Positions 41,301 to 53,404 of a stretch of 64,000 nucleotides of DNA are shown here, piece after piece. Under the pieces are notes generated by a model, which saw only the letters and a program-made list of their open reading frames with translations, did no database searches and was not told the DNA's origin. The stretch spans positions 186,001 to 250,000 of the forward strand of contig PSQN01000007.1 of the NCBI GenBank assembly GCA_002989075.1. Reading direction: 5' to 3'. How positions within the stretch are numbered: the first letter of the stretch is position 1; each line of letters begins with the position of its first letter. A program made the position numbers and the translations under genes. The stretch is from Arthonia radiata. Taxonomy: Eukaryota; Ascomycota; Arthoniomycetes; Arthoniales; Arthoniaceae.

Positions 41301-42877
41301 ATTAATATTACTAGCTAGATATTTAATACTCTTTATACTAAAGAAGAATAATAAACTACGGCTTTATATAAATTATAGATAACTTAATAGAGTAACTATT
41401 AAAAATTAGTACTCTTTATTATATATTAATAAAATAATAGATTAATTATATAATATATAATAGTTTACTAAGTTTAACCTATAAAGAGCCTATAACTTAA
41501 TTTATATAAAGAAAGGTAAAGAATAGAAAATAGCTTTTTATACTAGATATAGACTTTTTAAGTATTGCGTTATACCTTTTAAGCTAATAAACGTACTAGT
41601 ATTATTTTAGAAACTAATTAACAATATACTTAGTAATTACTTAAATATATTTATAACTGCTTATTTAAACAATATCTTAGTATATAGCCGTATACTAAAA
41701 GAATATAAGAAACATATTAAGAAGGTATTAGAAAGATTAATACGTACCGATTTACAAATTAACATCAAAAAAACTTAGTTTTATTAATAATCCATTAAAT
41801 TTCTTAAATTTATAATTACTAAGTATAGTCTCTAAATAAAAGATTTAAAGATCTAATTTGTCTTAATTTAGTCTATATTAAAGAATATAAAATAATTACA
41901 ATAGTTTCTTAGTTTTACTAACTACTATAAGCGATAAATATTTAACTTTAGTCGAATTACAGCACCACTATTTTAACAGATAAAATAATCGATAGAATTC
42001 TTTTAAACGTAAAAAGAACAATTAGTATTTAAAGAGCTTAAAGAAGCTTTTAAGATTAAACTTATACTAATAATATTTAACTCTAACTTACTAATTACTA
42101 TAGAAATAGATGCATTAAACTATACAATTAAAGTATATATAAGTTAAAATAATAAGAAAAGAAAGCTTAGACCAGTAGCTTTCTACTCAAGAAAAATATT
42201 ATTTATAAAACAGAACTACAATATTTACAATAAAGAGCTTTTAATTATTATAGCAGCATTTAAGATATAGCAAGCTTACTTAAAAGAAGTAAACTATATA
42301 ATTATAGTATATATAGACTATAAAAATTTAACTTACTTTATAATAATAAAGAAACTTAACTACAAATAAGTTAGATAATTAGAAACTATAGCTTTATATA
42401 ATTTTATTATTACCTATAAGAAGGGTTTCGAGAATAATAGAGTCGACGCTCTAAGCCGACGCCTAAATTATATTAATAATAAGAAATACGTCGAGTATAT
42501 AATATTTTAAGAACGCAACAATAAGATTAGATACAATGAATTAACTATAATAACTAAGTTTGTTATCGAGCTAGACAGCCGAATCCTAGATATCTTAAAT
42601 AACTCTAAGACTTACTAGAAAAATAAGAAACGATATCTAAGAGTAATTAAAAACAATAAGAGCTATTATAAATTTTAAGGTAAAATCTATATCTTAAGAA
42701 ATCTAATCTAATATATTATTAGTAACTTCTACGATAACCTAATAAAAAAATATAAAGGTATTAATAATATTATCAAAAAGATTACTAAAACCTACTATAT
42801 TCCGAAAATTCGACATTACGTTAAAAATTATATTTAAGAATGCGACGTATATATAAGAACTAAGCATCTAAAATATT

Positions 42878-43151
42878 TATTACGGGCAATGTTGAGAACA
42901 ACTTATTAACTATATAGAGAAATAGATAGAATTCTAAAGCTACAGAACAACTATTTAGAAAACTAGAACTGCTATTTAGTTAGTTAGAGCGGTTTACCAA
43001 GCCTTTACCTTTTACCTAGGCAACCAAAGATAAAGCTGAGAGAAGGTAAACTAGCAATTAATTAGTAGTAAAGAATAGTCTTTCTAATGCGGTAGGCGTA
43101 TTAATAGCTTCTAAAGGCGGTAGTTAGTTGATCTAAGGTAGTTCTGTAATA
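42878..43151 (-). repeat. 3' LTR of B (274 bp)
   Basis: RIP form of TGTTACGG...CTGTAACA. Same length as its partner; the differences seen are transitions. Confidence 0.92.
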
Positions 43152-46100
43152 CTATCCCCCCCTTCGAGAAGCTAGTTGCCCTCAACCAACGAGATAACAG
43201 AGGATTTCAACTACCTAGGTCTTAGCTTGCTTAGATATTTCTTGTAGAAGCTCTTTAGTAGATTCTAAGCGTGTTTAAAGTCTTTAATCGGGTATTATTT
43301 CTAGTCTTCGTTGTAGCCATACTATTTTACGCGGGCCTAGATTCGTTTTTAACTTTTCTGTACGTTAATAATATCTTTAATAATCTATTCGTTGTTATTG
43401 TTAATTATAATAGGCTCTAGGTTAGAATACTTCTAGCCTTCTAAAGGCTCGTTAGGGTCTTTTAACAATATTAAGGAATTAAATGTTTTATAGATTTCTA
43501 TTGAATCTAAAAGGTCTAGTATAGAGGTATTTCCTCGGCGGTACGTAATTGCGTATAGTTTAATATACTTATAATTTAGCTTCTTCGATAGTCGCTCCGT
43601 TTAAATGTTCTTAATTAATAGCTATACTTTGTCTCTAACTTCAAAGGTTATATTAGACCTCTGTTTATTGATCTGCTCCGTTATCTTAAGTTAAGCTTAT
43701 TTTATATTTAATTTCCCTTCTTTCTATAATTTCTAGAAACGGTTGCTTACAGCCTCTACTTTGTCTAATTAAACCCTCTTATAGGTAGTTTAATCCTAAT
43801 TAACGGGTTTCGTTGTAAATTTAAAGCTTATTTAGAGTTTATATTTGTAGATTATGTTAAATAGTAACATTTTAGTTGTTTTAGACACCGTAGCATTCGC
43901 CGCAAACTTGACTGCGGGAAGCTTGTCGTACTAGTCGTCTTAATAGTAATTTATAAATATTCTTAGGTACACCTCTATATCTCGATAGAAGATCTCGGAT
44001 TAGCTATCGGTCTAGAGGTAGTAAGCGGTTGCGAGCTTAGTATTTACTCTTAAGCGCTTTATTAAGTGTCTCTAAACTATACTAATAAACTATAAATCCT
44101 AGTTAGACGTTAGAGATCTTAGGAGTCTTCGTTTATATTATACGTTCCGGTAAATTAGGTTTACTATCGATTTAGTATCTATTTCGCTAAGTTTAAACTT
44201 ACAGAGAAGGAATATTTTTAGCTTCGCTAATCTGTCAATTAGCACTAAGATAGCATTATCTTTGTTTAGTTCAGACTTCGGTAGGTTGGTAACAAAATTT
44301 ATAGTATAGTCTAAGTTAGACCTCTCGGAGGCCGGTAACGGCTAAAGAAGCTCTACTAGCTTCTCGTTTCTTAGCTTAGCTCTTTTATAGATATAGTAAT
44401 TATTAATAAACTGCTTTATCTTTCTTAACAGTTAGGAAAACTAGTAGTATCTAGCGAGCTAATAAATTGTGTTTCTAACTTCTAGGTATTCTATTTCTAT
44501 TAAAGAATTTATCTTATTAATTACTTTGGTAACGTAGAAATTAGACACTACTAAGCGTTTTTATACTAATAGCAGTCTATCAATATTTAAGTATAGTAGT
44601 AGATAATAGCCTTTAACGTTCTTATTAATTAAATTGTCTTCTTTATACTTAGCTAGGGCTTTATAGATACAACTAAAGGCTTTATCTTTAGTATTCGCTT
44701 CTTTTATTAATTCTTTAAGTACCGCTGGGGGTTTAGCCTCGTCTTCCGTATCGATTAGACACACTTAATAGTCTTCTTAAACCTTTATAGACAGTTTACT
44801 AGCGGGCAACAACGTTTAAAATATATTAGAATCTTCTTTTACTCTTAGACCCGGGGCTCTTCTTATTAAAGCGTCTGCCTTTCTGTTCGCCGCCCCTCTA
44901 CGGTACGTAATTTTAAAATTGAATGCTAAGAGGAACTCGGCCTATTAGACTTATTATCGGGTTAGTTGCTTAGTCGATATAAAGTACTTTAATGCCTAAT
45001 AATCGGTAAGAATTTAGATTAGCTTATTAGTAGATATAGACTATAGCTCTAGTTAAAATATTTTAAAGAACTTAACGATTACTAATAATTTCTTATTATA
45101 GATAGCGTAGTTTAGCTCCGTAGGGTTGAGGCTTAAGAACTAGTAGGCTACCGGTCTTAGTTAACTATCGTTGTTAAGTTGCGACAAAATACCTGCCGCT
45201 ACTAAATCTAAAGAATTATATTTTATAAATAATTGCTTGTTTGAACGGAAGTGCGTTATAACTAGTTTCTTGCTAACTTCCTCTTTAAGATACTTAAAGG
45301 CTCTATTATAGCTATCGTTTTACAGTCCGCTATTCTTCTTTATTAGACTATTTAGCGGGTGGGCTATCTTACTAAAGTTCCAGATAAATTATTAATAGTA
45401 GTTGTAAAACCCTAGGAACCGCCGTATAGCAGTAATATTACCTTGCCGGAGTCTCTTCTAGTCTTTAATCGCTTGAACCTTTTTGAAGTCTATTTTGATT
45501 CTAATTAATATAATAACTAGATCTAAATACTTAACCTTTTGCTTATAGAACTTATACTTCTTAATGTCTGTATATAGGTCGATTAACCTTAGCCGTAATA
45601 AGACCTGTTAAATATATTTCTTGTATTTCTTCTTTAACTTACTAAAGATAAGTATATCGTTTAGATAAATTAATATATACTTGTTAAGTATATTTAAAAA
45701 GAAATTGTTTATAAATCGTTAGAAGGCCGAAGAAACATTATATAGGCCGAACAGAACTACGTTGTACTTATAGTTTCTAAGGCGGGTAACGAAAGTTATA
45801 AGATTCAAATCTTCTTCTAAAGCTATTCTTAGCCGATAAAAGGTCTAACGGATATTAAGCTTCGAGAACTACTATGCTTAAGTAACTTTTGCTAGAGTTT
45901 CCTCGATTAATAAAAGCGAATAGGAGTCTCTCTAAGTAACTACGTTCAGTTCTTAATAATTAACATATAAATAGAGTCTACCTCTTAGTTTATAAACAAA
46001 CAGAATCGAAGAGCTGTAATAAAAGTTGCTGGGCGAGATATACTGTTTGGCGAGGTTTAACCGTACATAGTCTTTAATAAGACTAGCCTCTTCCGTTAAT

Positions 46101-48602
46101 ATTCTCCTTAAGGGATCTTAGTAAGGTAATTTAGAGCTAGACTTTAGCTTTATCTTTAGGTCTTGTAGTCGGTAAGGTAATAGCTTGTCCGCGCTATTCT
46201 TATTAAATATATTTAAAAACTCCTAGAACTCTTTAAATAGCTTTAATTTTAGATTAATTGTTTCTTAGTCTTTTTTCCGATAGAATTTAATGTCCTTTAT
46301 AATTATAGAAAATACTTTAGCGTTCTTCTACTTTACTAGGTATTAAAATAGAGCTGCACCTATAAAGTTAATTTACTAAAGGCTTCTAAGTATAGAGGTA
46401 TTCTGTCGCTTTTTAAGTTATAGCTTAGGTTCCTTGTATATCTCTTTCTTAAAGAAGGTCTTTTAAGTATCTTCCGCGGCAACCGACGCTCCTTATTCTT
46501 AATTAATTGAGCTCGTTCTAGCGGAGCTAATCGACATTTAGAGTTAGACCTACTAGTCAGCCTTAGGCCTCTTTAGTATCGTTACCTTCGCTAACGGTAA
46601 GGGCCGCTTATCTTCTATAATTCGGCCGTCCCGAGACAGATCTAGATCGATTTAAGCTAGTCTTAAGTCGAATAAAAATTTAAGTATCGTTAACTAATTC
46701 TAAACCGGCTTCTGCTCGTGCTTATAATCGTTTTTAAATTTTAGTAGTCCTTTCTTATAGTCTATCGACATAAAGTACGTTTCTAACTAGCGTTTCTCTA
46801 ACAAGATCTTTTACGTTTTTAGCTAGGTAACGTAGAACAACGTATATAGGACTTAGTAGTTTTATATCTATATCGGTACAAATAGTCCCTTTTTAATAGT
46901 CTTTCTCAACTATTCTTTAAATTCTCGGGTAGTAATTAGTTTATTTAGCTTTATTAAGCTAATCTCGAACGTTTAATAAATCTTCTTTGCGAGACAGTAA
47001 TCTATAACGACAGCAATTTAGCAACCTATATTTATTATTGCTAAGAACTTAAGTAGAGTTTAGTTTTGGTTGCTAGCTATTAATAGCTGTATCTAAATAA
47101 ACGGGTTGTTCTATATCTTTATATTATTTTTAATGTCGACTAGCTCTAGGGGTAGAGAGTAGAGTTTGTTAAACTTCTCTAAAGCTTAACTGCTGCCTAG
47201 TACTAGCTGCTCTAACTAAACTTTGTAGAGGGCTACACGTTTCTCTATTTCGACGCTAGAGTCTTCTTAAGAGGGTAGTTCCTCTAGTAATAGCTCTTCT
47301 TCTAATACTTGTAGCAAGTAATGTTTTCTACGTTTCATTAAAAAGGGTTTGTACTTAAAGTTAATTAACGTACTACTAGGGCAGCCGAGAGCTTAATAGC
47401 AGCGGTAAGAGTTTTAGTTTCTACTAGGGCTAAGTTTGTCTACAACTATAAGAATCGATTTAGTTAAGAGTTATTCTTCTTAACTACGTTTACTTAAGAC
47501 TTCGCCTTATTGATCTGCTAGATATTTTAGTCGGCGAATTAGAGTTTCTTAACATAACTAGCGACAGTTCTAAGCTTATATAGCAGCGTAGCTTTTTTAA
47601 GGGGAATATTAATTTTGTTCTGTAGGTTGTATAGCTAAGTTAGTTTATCGATATTAGCTTCGATCGCGTATTTATAGAACTAAACGAGAAACTTAGATAA
47701 TTTCTTCTGTCCTTAGTATAGGTTGCAGTAGCTCTTACAAGCAGTTTCTTCTTAAGACAGATCTCTGTATCGGTTCTCTAACGCCTAGTAGACGTCCTCC
47801 GGTATAGTCTCTTTGGCTCGGTCTAAGTAAGGTTTTACGTACTAAGCGGCGGTTCTATCTAGGCGTAATAGAATATAAGCTACTTTAGCTTTGTTTAACG
47901 AGTAGCGATTAGCGTTAATATACATCTTATTCTTTATATAACGTATCTATAACTTAAGCTCTTATAAGGCTCTACTAGCGAAAATAGGAGGGTCGGGCAT
48001 CTTCTTAGATTTCTCTTTATTGCCAATCTAGCTTAATATAGGCGTCTCCTTAGTAGTCTCTTTGCGACTCTCTCTAATTGTTTAGAGATTAACATTCTAA
48101 CGACGATTTCGGCGCTCGTCCTCTTTAGTCTAGAGCTTATATAATTGAGCTTAAGTATTAGTATGTTCGGTATAGAATTCTACCTAAAATACAGAGAAGT
48201 CCTCCGGCCGGGTCGTTATTAGGTTAATTATATTATTGTCTGTCGCGTAGCCTCTAATGTCTCTATAAAATTACGTATTAGTGTTATTATTACTAACTAG
48301 ACGGTCTAGTAACGATTCTTGGGGTACTATTTTGTATAGCAGGTATATAACTATTAAAGCTTCGTACTTAGATAAGGTTAACAATACTTTTTACTACAGC
48401 AGGATCTATTTTATAAAGTCGGTTCAATTTAGTTTGGTTCCTACTAACTGCCTCGCTCGGCGTCTGTTAGTTGTATCTTACTAAAGGATACTTAAATAGT
48501 TCGACGGGTTTATTAGGTGCAGTATAACAGTCTTTAATAGGTATTAACACTACTAATGTCTGCTGCGTATATATAGGTAAAAGGGGTAGAGCTTTAGAAT
48601 AA

Positions 48603-48876
48603 TGTTACGGACGATGTTAAAAACAACTTATTAACTATACAGAGAAACAGATAGAATTCTAAAGCTACAGAACAACTATCTAAAAAACTAGAACTGCTAT
48701 TTAGTTAGTTAGAGCGGTTTGCCAAGCCTTTACCTTTTACCTAGGTAACCGGAGATAAAGCTGGGAGAAGGTAAACTGGCAATTGATTGGTGGCAAAGAA
48801 CAGTCTTTCTAATGCGGCAGGCGTGTTAACAGCTTCTAAAGGCGGTAGTTGGTTGATCTGAGGCAGTTCTGTAACA
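48603..48876 (-). repeat. 5' LTR of B (274 bp)
   Basis: Intact ends TGTTACGG...CTGTAACA. Better preserved than the left copy. Confidence 0.92.
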
Positions 48877-50750
48877 ATATTTACTATATAGTAAACTATA
48901 GCTACTAAAAATACCTAAAAGACTATAGTATACGGTCTTACTAGACTTTATTACTAAGTTACTAATCTCTAAGAATTTACTTATAGAAGTAGCTTATAAC
49001 GCTATTTTAGTTATATACAACAAACTAACTAAATACGCGTACTTTATATCTTATAGGGAAGCTAGTAATTTAGAGTAATTAGTATATATATTTCTACAGA
49101 TTATTCTAACTAACTATAGTTAATTACAAAGAATTGTCTCTAATAGAGACTAAAAATTTATCTTACAATTTTAAATATCTCTAATACAACAATTAGAAAT
49201 AAAACAAAAAATGTCTATCTTATTTTATTTATAAACCGATAGACAGACAGAAAAAATAAATTAGATACTAGAATAGTATCTCTAAGTATATATTAACTAC
49301 CAGTAAAACGACTAAGTATAGTTACTACTAGTTGCACAAGCTACGTATAATAATATAAAAAACGATATAATATAAATAACTCTGTTCTATACGTTGTATA
49401 GCTACTACCCTCTTTAAAGCAGATAACTATAAAATACTATAAAAAACGAAATAGCTATACAAATAGCTACGAGTATAAAAGCTCTATATTAGTAGTTAAA
49501 GTCTAACAGCGAGTTTATTAACAAACAAACTAGAAAATAGTATAATAAGTTAAGAATAATTCTAAATACAAGCCTAAAAGAAGGGAAAAGAGCTTACTTG
49601 CTTATAAGAAACTTAAAAACTATCAGATTAAGTAAAAAACTCGACTATATTAAAATAAAACTATTTAAAATCTTATAGTAATTAAGATCTATAATATTTA
49701 AACTTAAACTTCTAAAAACAATAAGAATATATTCTATATTCTACGTAGTACTATTAAAACTAGCCTATTTCTAGAAAGTAGAACAATCTAACTTAGAAAT
49801 CCTTTTAAATAACTAGAAACCTAAGTATAAAGTTAAAACGATCTAAGCTTATAAACAATACCGAGGCAAATAACAATATCTTATAAAATAGAAAGAATAT
49901 TCTAAATATAAAAACTAGTAGAAACTAGAATAAAACCTAGTTAACTATAAAGACACTATTTAATAATATTGAAACTAAAATGTTATTTAGTTATAGCAGT
50001 ACTAACGTTCTAATTTACTATCTAATATATACTACTAATATTTAGGTTACTTTTAAGTAAACTAGCTTACTACGTTATAGAACTACCGCTCAACTCTAAA
50101 TAAAAGTTACTTTAAAAATTAATAGATAACCTACTCGAGCATTTAAATATATTGCTGCTAGCTAGCGATGCGGTTAACTTTTCTTACTTTAACAATTTAT
50201 TCTAAGCTAGCTTCGCTACCGTCTGCGTATAAGTCTTTTTAACCTTCTCTTTTAATCTTTAGACTTTAAATTAGTTACGCTATATAGCCGTAATTAAAGC
50301 TACTATTTAAGCCTTTAACGTATATAATTAGCGCTTTGTACGCTAAAGAACAGCCGACTAAAAGAAGTATTAAGAATAAATCGAACGTACTATAATTACG
50401 TTAGTTCTAGATATTATAGAGAAACAACAATTAAACGTACTATCTACTATTAATACCCGTAAATTATAACTCTTCTTATTCTAAGTATATACCGAGTACG
50501 TCGCCTTTTTGTACTGTACTATATACCTCTTCTTAGTTAATATATATTTAGAACAAGAAGGCATTTTAATACTATAGACTTTAATTAGCAGGTATTAGCT
50601 ATACTTTTTGTTAGAACCCGTAGCAACAGACTTTATACGAAGTATAGCGACTTACAGACTAGTTACAAAAGAAGAGACAACACATAACTTATAAGTATTT
50701 AACGAGCTAAGGGTTAATTAAAAATAATTTAACTAAAAGAGGAGGAATTG

Positions 50751-51221
50751 TATTACAGATACTAGCTTTAAACGGCTTAACGTACTTTTAAGTATTAACT
50801 ACTACTAGTTATCTTAGCTTTACTAGTATTATTCCCGACTAGGCCTATAAATCCGCCGTAGATATTATTAAACAAGACGGCTATAAAGGCCTATATTCCT
50901 TATAAATCTAATATAGATATTATTAAATTAACGAATATAAAGAAACTTTTCTATATACCTTAAACTATATAGCTAAACTAATAGCTAACCTTAGAATAGA
51001 CTTTAGTTTATTAATTTAATATTTAAATATAAGTTTTTTAACTATATTTAAATAATATACTTTACCTTCTATCTACTTTAGTTAAGCCTCTCTTATCTTC
51101 TATAATCTATCTCGTCTCTTCTATCTTTTAGTTTCTAGTATACAAGATATCTATTACTAAGGTTAATAAGTATATAAGGTAAGTAAGCCTTAGTTTGGTT
51201 CTCCTAGCAATCGGCATTACA
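50751..51221 (+). repeat. 3' LTR of A4 (471 bp)
   Basis: Follows the purine tract aaaagaggaggaattg. Ends in the RIP form of GCGTTACA. Confidence 0.92.
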
Positions 51222-51398
51222 ATAGACTTTAATTAATAGGTATTAACTATACTTTTTGTTAGAATCTATAATAACAGACTTTATACAAAATATAACGACT
51301 TATAGAATAGTTACAGAAGAAGAGATAATACGTAATTTATAGGTATTTAACGAGCTAAGGGTTAATTAAGAACAATTTAATTAAAAGAGAGGAGATTG

Positions 51399-51869
51399 TA
51401 TTACAAGTACTAACTCCAAACGGCTTAGTATACGTCTAAAAATTAACTACCGCTAGTTATCTTAGCTCTACTAGTATTATTTCTAACTAAGTCTATAAAC
51501 CTGCTATAGGTATTATCGGACAGAATAGCTATAAGGGCCTATATTCTTTATAAACCTAATATAAATATTATTAGATTAATAGATATAAAGGAACTTCTCT
51601 ATATACCTTAAACTATATAGCTAAACTAATAGCTAACTTTAAAATAAACTTTAGTTTATTAACTTAACATTTAAATATAAGTTTTTTAACTATATTTAGA
51701 TAATATACTTTATCTTCTATTTACTTTAGTTAAGCCTCTCTTATCTTCTATAATTTATTTTACCTCTTCTATCTTTTAGTCTTTAGTATATAAGATACCT
51801 ACTACTAAGGTTAATAAGTATATAAGATAAGTAAGCCTTAGTTTGGTTCTTCTAGCGGCCGGCGTTACA
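51399..51869 (+). repeat. 3' LTR of A1 (471 bp)
   Basis: Follows the purine tract aaaagagaggagattg and closes the oldest layer of the stack. Confidence 0.9.
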
Positions 51870-53170
51870 ACTATCTTATTATATATCTTATACTTAAAAA
51901 ACTATATAATAAGTTTAAAAATATATAAAGTAGAATTAATAGTTTAATTTTTAGTAAAATTAAAGACTTATTACAATATAATATTACCAAAGCTATTAAA
52001 AAGTACTTACTTTTAAATATAAAGATTTTTATAAATAAAGCCTTATAATATCTAAATAATAATATAATTACTAATATTAATTGTTATATTAGTAAAATTA
52101 AAACTTATTATCTTAAGTATTATTTATATATTTTATTTTATTAGTATTCTTATTAGATAGTTTAAAAAAATTCTTTTTAAATAATTCATTATATTTTTTT
52201 TAAAGTTTAATAATAAGTTAATAAAGAAAATATAAAAAAATTTTATAGCTCTTTTAAAAGTTTTAAAAATTAATAATAAAGTTCTTTTATTTATTAACTT
52301 TAAATAGTTTATTTATATAATAAAAGTTATTTAATAGTAAAGAAGTATACTTTGTTATTATATAGTTAGCTATAATTTAAAGTAAAAGTACTTTAATATT
52401 GTTATTAAGCTAAATTATATTGAATATAAAATTACTATTTTAAAGAAGTATTTTTATTAAATTTAAAATTATATTTAATAAATAGTAGTAAATAGTTATT
52501 AATAAAGTCTTTTTTTATATTATTATTATTATTATATCTAAGGTTATTTTTTAATTAACTTATAAAAATATTTTAAATTATTAATACTATTATTAAAGCT
52601 AACTAAAGCTATACTTAGATATATTTTAATAGTATAAAGATTAATAACAGTAAAAATAAGTATAAATTTAAATAAATTTAATTAATTATATCTTAAGCTA
52701 TTTTCTTAAAAAAAGAAAACTTATTTAAACTATAGAGCTAATAGTAAATACAGTAAAGTATAATATATTTACTAAGTAATAAATAAATAACTAAAAAGTA
52801 AAAAAAGAATATAAATAAATACTTTTATATATTAAACGCTCTTAAACCAATTTAAATCTAAAGCTACTCTAATTTTAAAATCAGTCTAAAGTAGCTATAG
52901 TATAGCTATAGTACTATACTTTTAAAATTAGTCTAAAATATATATATTTTTCATATATAATTAAGTATATAATTTTAATATATTTAGTAGTTAAGTAAGA
53001 TTTTAAGACTTCTTTAAATAGCTATAGCTATAATTTTTATTATATAAAGATAATATATAGCTATAATTATAGCTCTACTTTTATACTATAAAAGTAGCCT
53101 ATTTTAAGCTAATTTAAAGTATATTTAGATAAAAAAATTACATAAGAAAGATAATAATTTAAGCTAGAAG
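51870..53170. other. Unclassified extreme AT-rich relic with short hairpins
   Basis: About 1.3 kb, more AT-rich than the retroelements beside it, with no coding signal that I recognise. Its right part is full of short inverted repeats built on agctatag and tagctata. The clearest is a 23-bp hairpin at 53075-53097 with 10-bp arms CTACTTTTAT around a 3-base loop. A second pair, agctact and agtagct, brackets roughly 52,865-52,900. It may be a wasted DNA transposon or a foldback element. No terminal repeats or duplication could be fixed. Confidence 0.4.
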
Positions 53171-53404
53171 TTAAATAAATTTAATGTAGACGCGGGTTTC
53201 TAGCTTAGACTATTTACGGAGAGAAGTTACGTACCTTATGTAACTAGGCCAGTCATATAACCGTGCACGTCCACAAAAGATAGGCTGGGGTTCCGAGACT
53301 GGACAACTTTGTGAGTGTAATTCAGACATCTTGACCCCGCTCGCTCTTCTTCTTCAAATACTGCGGGTCACTTTCAGACAATCACGTGCTCTCTGGGGGA
53401 CGCG
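53171..53404. promoter_or_regulatory. Compartment border and presumed promoter region of the U1-C gene
   Basis: Composition changes within a few tens of bases near 53,170-53,200 from almost pure A/T to about balanced. The 200 bp before the U1-C start codon should hold its promoter; I see no convincing TATA element. Confidence 0.4.

Larger units (their letters stand above)
42878..48876 (-). mobile_element. B: Gypsy retrotransposon nested in A4, youngest layer there
   Basis: A 5,999-bp element with two 274-bp LTRs and the duplication atatt (42873-42877 and 48877-48881). It reads on the minus strand. A polypurine tract GAAGGGGGGATAG adjoins the left LTR, a fungal chromovirus-like C-terminal tail lies near 43,230-43,330, and the reverse transcriptase catalytic tract lies near 45,640-45,680. 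By position, integrase lies left of the reverse transcriptase and gag toward 47,500-48,500. RIP is milder than in the surrounding A4, which fits its place as the later insertion. It is structurally whole with many breaks. Confidence 0.9.
37885..51221 (+). mobile_element. A4: Gypsy/chromovirus (family A), split by element B
   Basis: The duplication ataga at 37880-37884 and 51222-51226 brackets the element. The A1 3' region reads across the junction exactly as uninterrupted A3 does near 36,985. Without element B it is about 7.33 kb. Gag, protease, reverse transcriptase (catalytic tract near 41,660-41,690), RNase H, integrase (split by B), chromodomain and polypurine tract are recognisable in that order. 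The 5' LTR is 463 bp against 471 bp for the 3' LTR. It has dozens of breaks and is a fossil. Confidence 0.92.
2741..51869 (+). mobile_element. A1: Gypsy/chromovirus retrotransposon (family A), bottom layer of the nested stack
   Basis: The element survives in six pieces: 2741-3579, 4030-6370, 11781-12405, 27744-30271, 37622-37884 and 51222-51869. Subtracting insertions leaves about 7.2 kb, close to the 7.35 kb of uninterrupted A3. In order one can see the 5' LTR, leader, gag with a zinc-knuckle-like tract near 4490-4540, a protease region near 5750, reverse transcriptase (11781-12400, resuming at 27749), RNase H, integrase, a chromodomain near 29,790-29,890, a polypurine tract just before 51399, and the 3' LTR. 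It is heavily RIP-mutated with dozens of breaks, so a fossil. The bases flanking the outer ends (taact on the left, actat on the right) are not a matching duplication. Confidence 0.8.

Noticed and set aside
48281-48484. Plus-strand frame in element B
   Set aside because: Antisense to the presumed gag side of B. No independent coding evidence.
1-53170. Centromere or telomere-proximal block
   Set aside because: RIP-altered nested retroelements are typical of some fungal centromeres but also of ordinary AT isochores. No telomere repeats or other deciding signal in the window.
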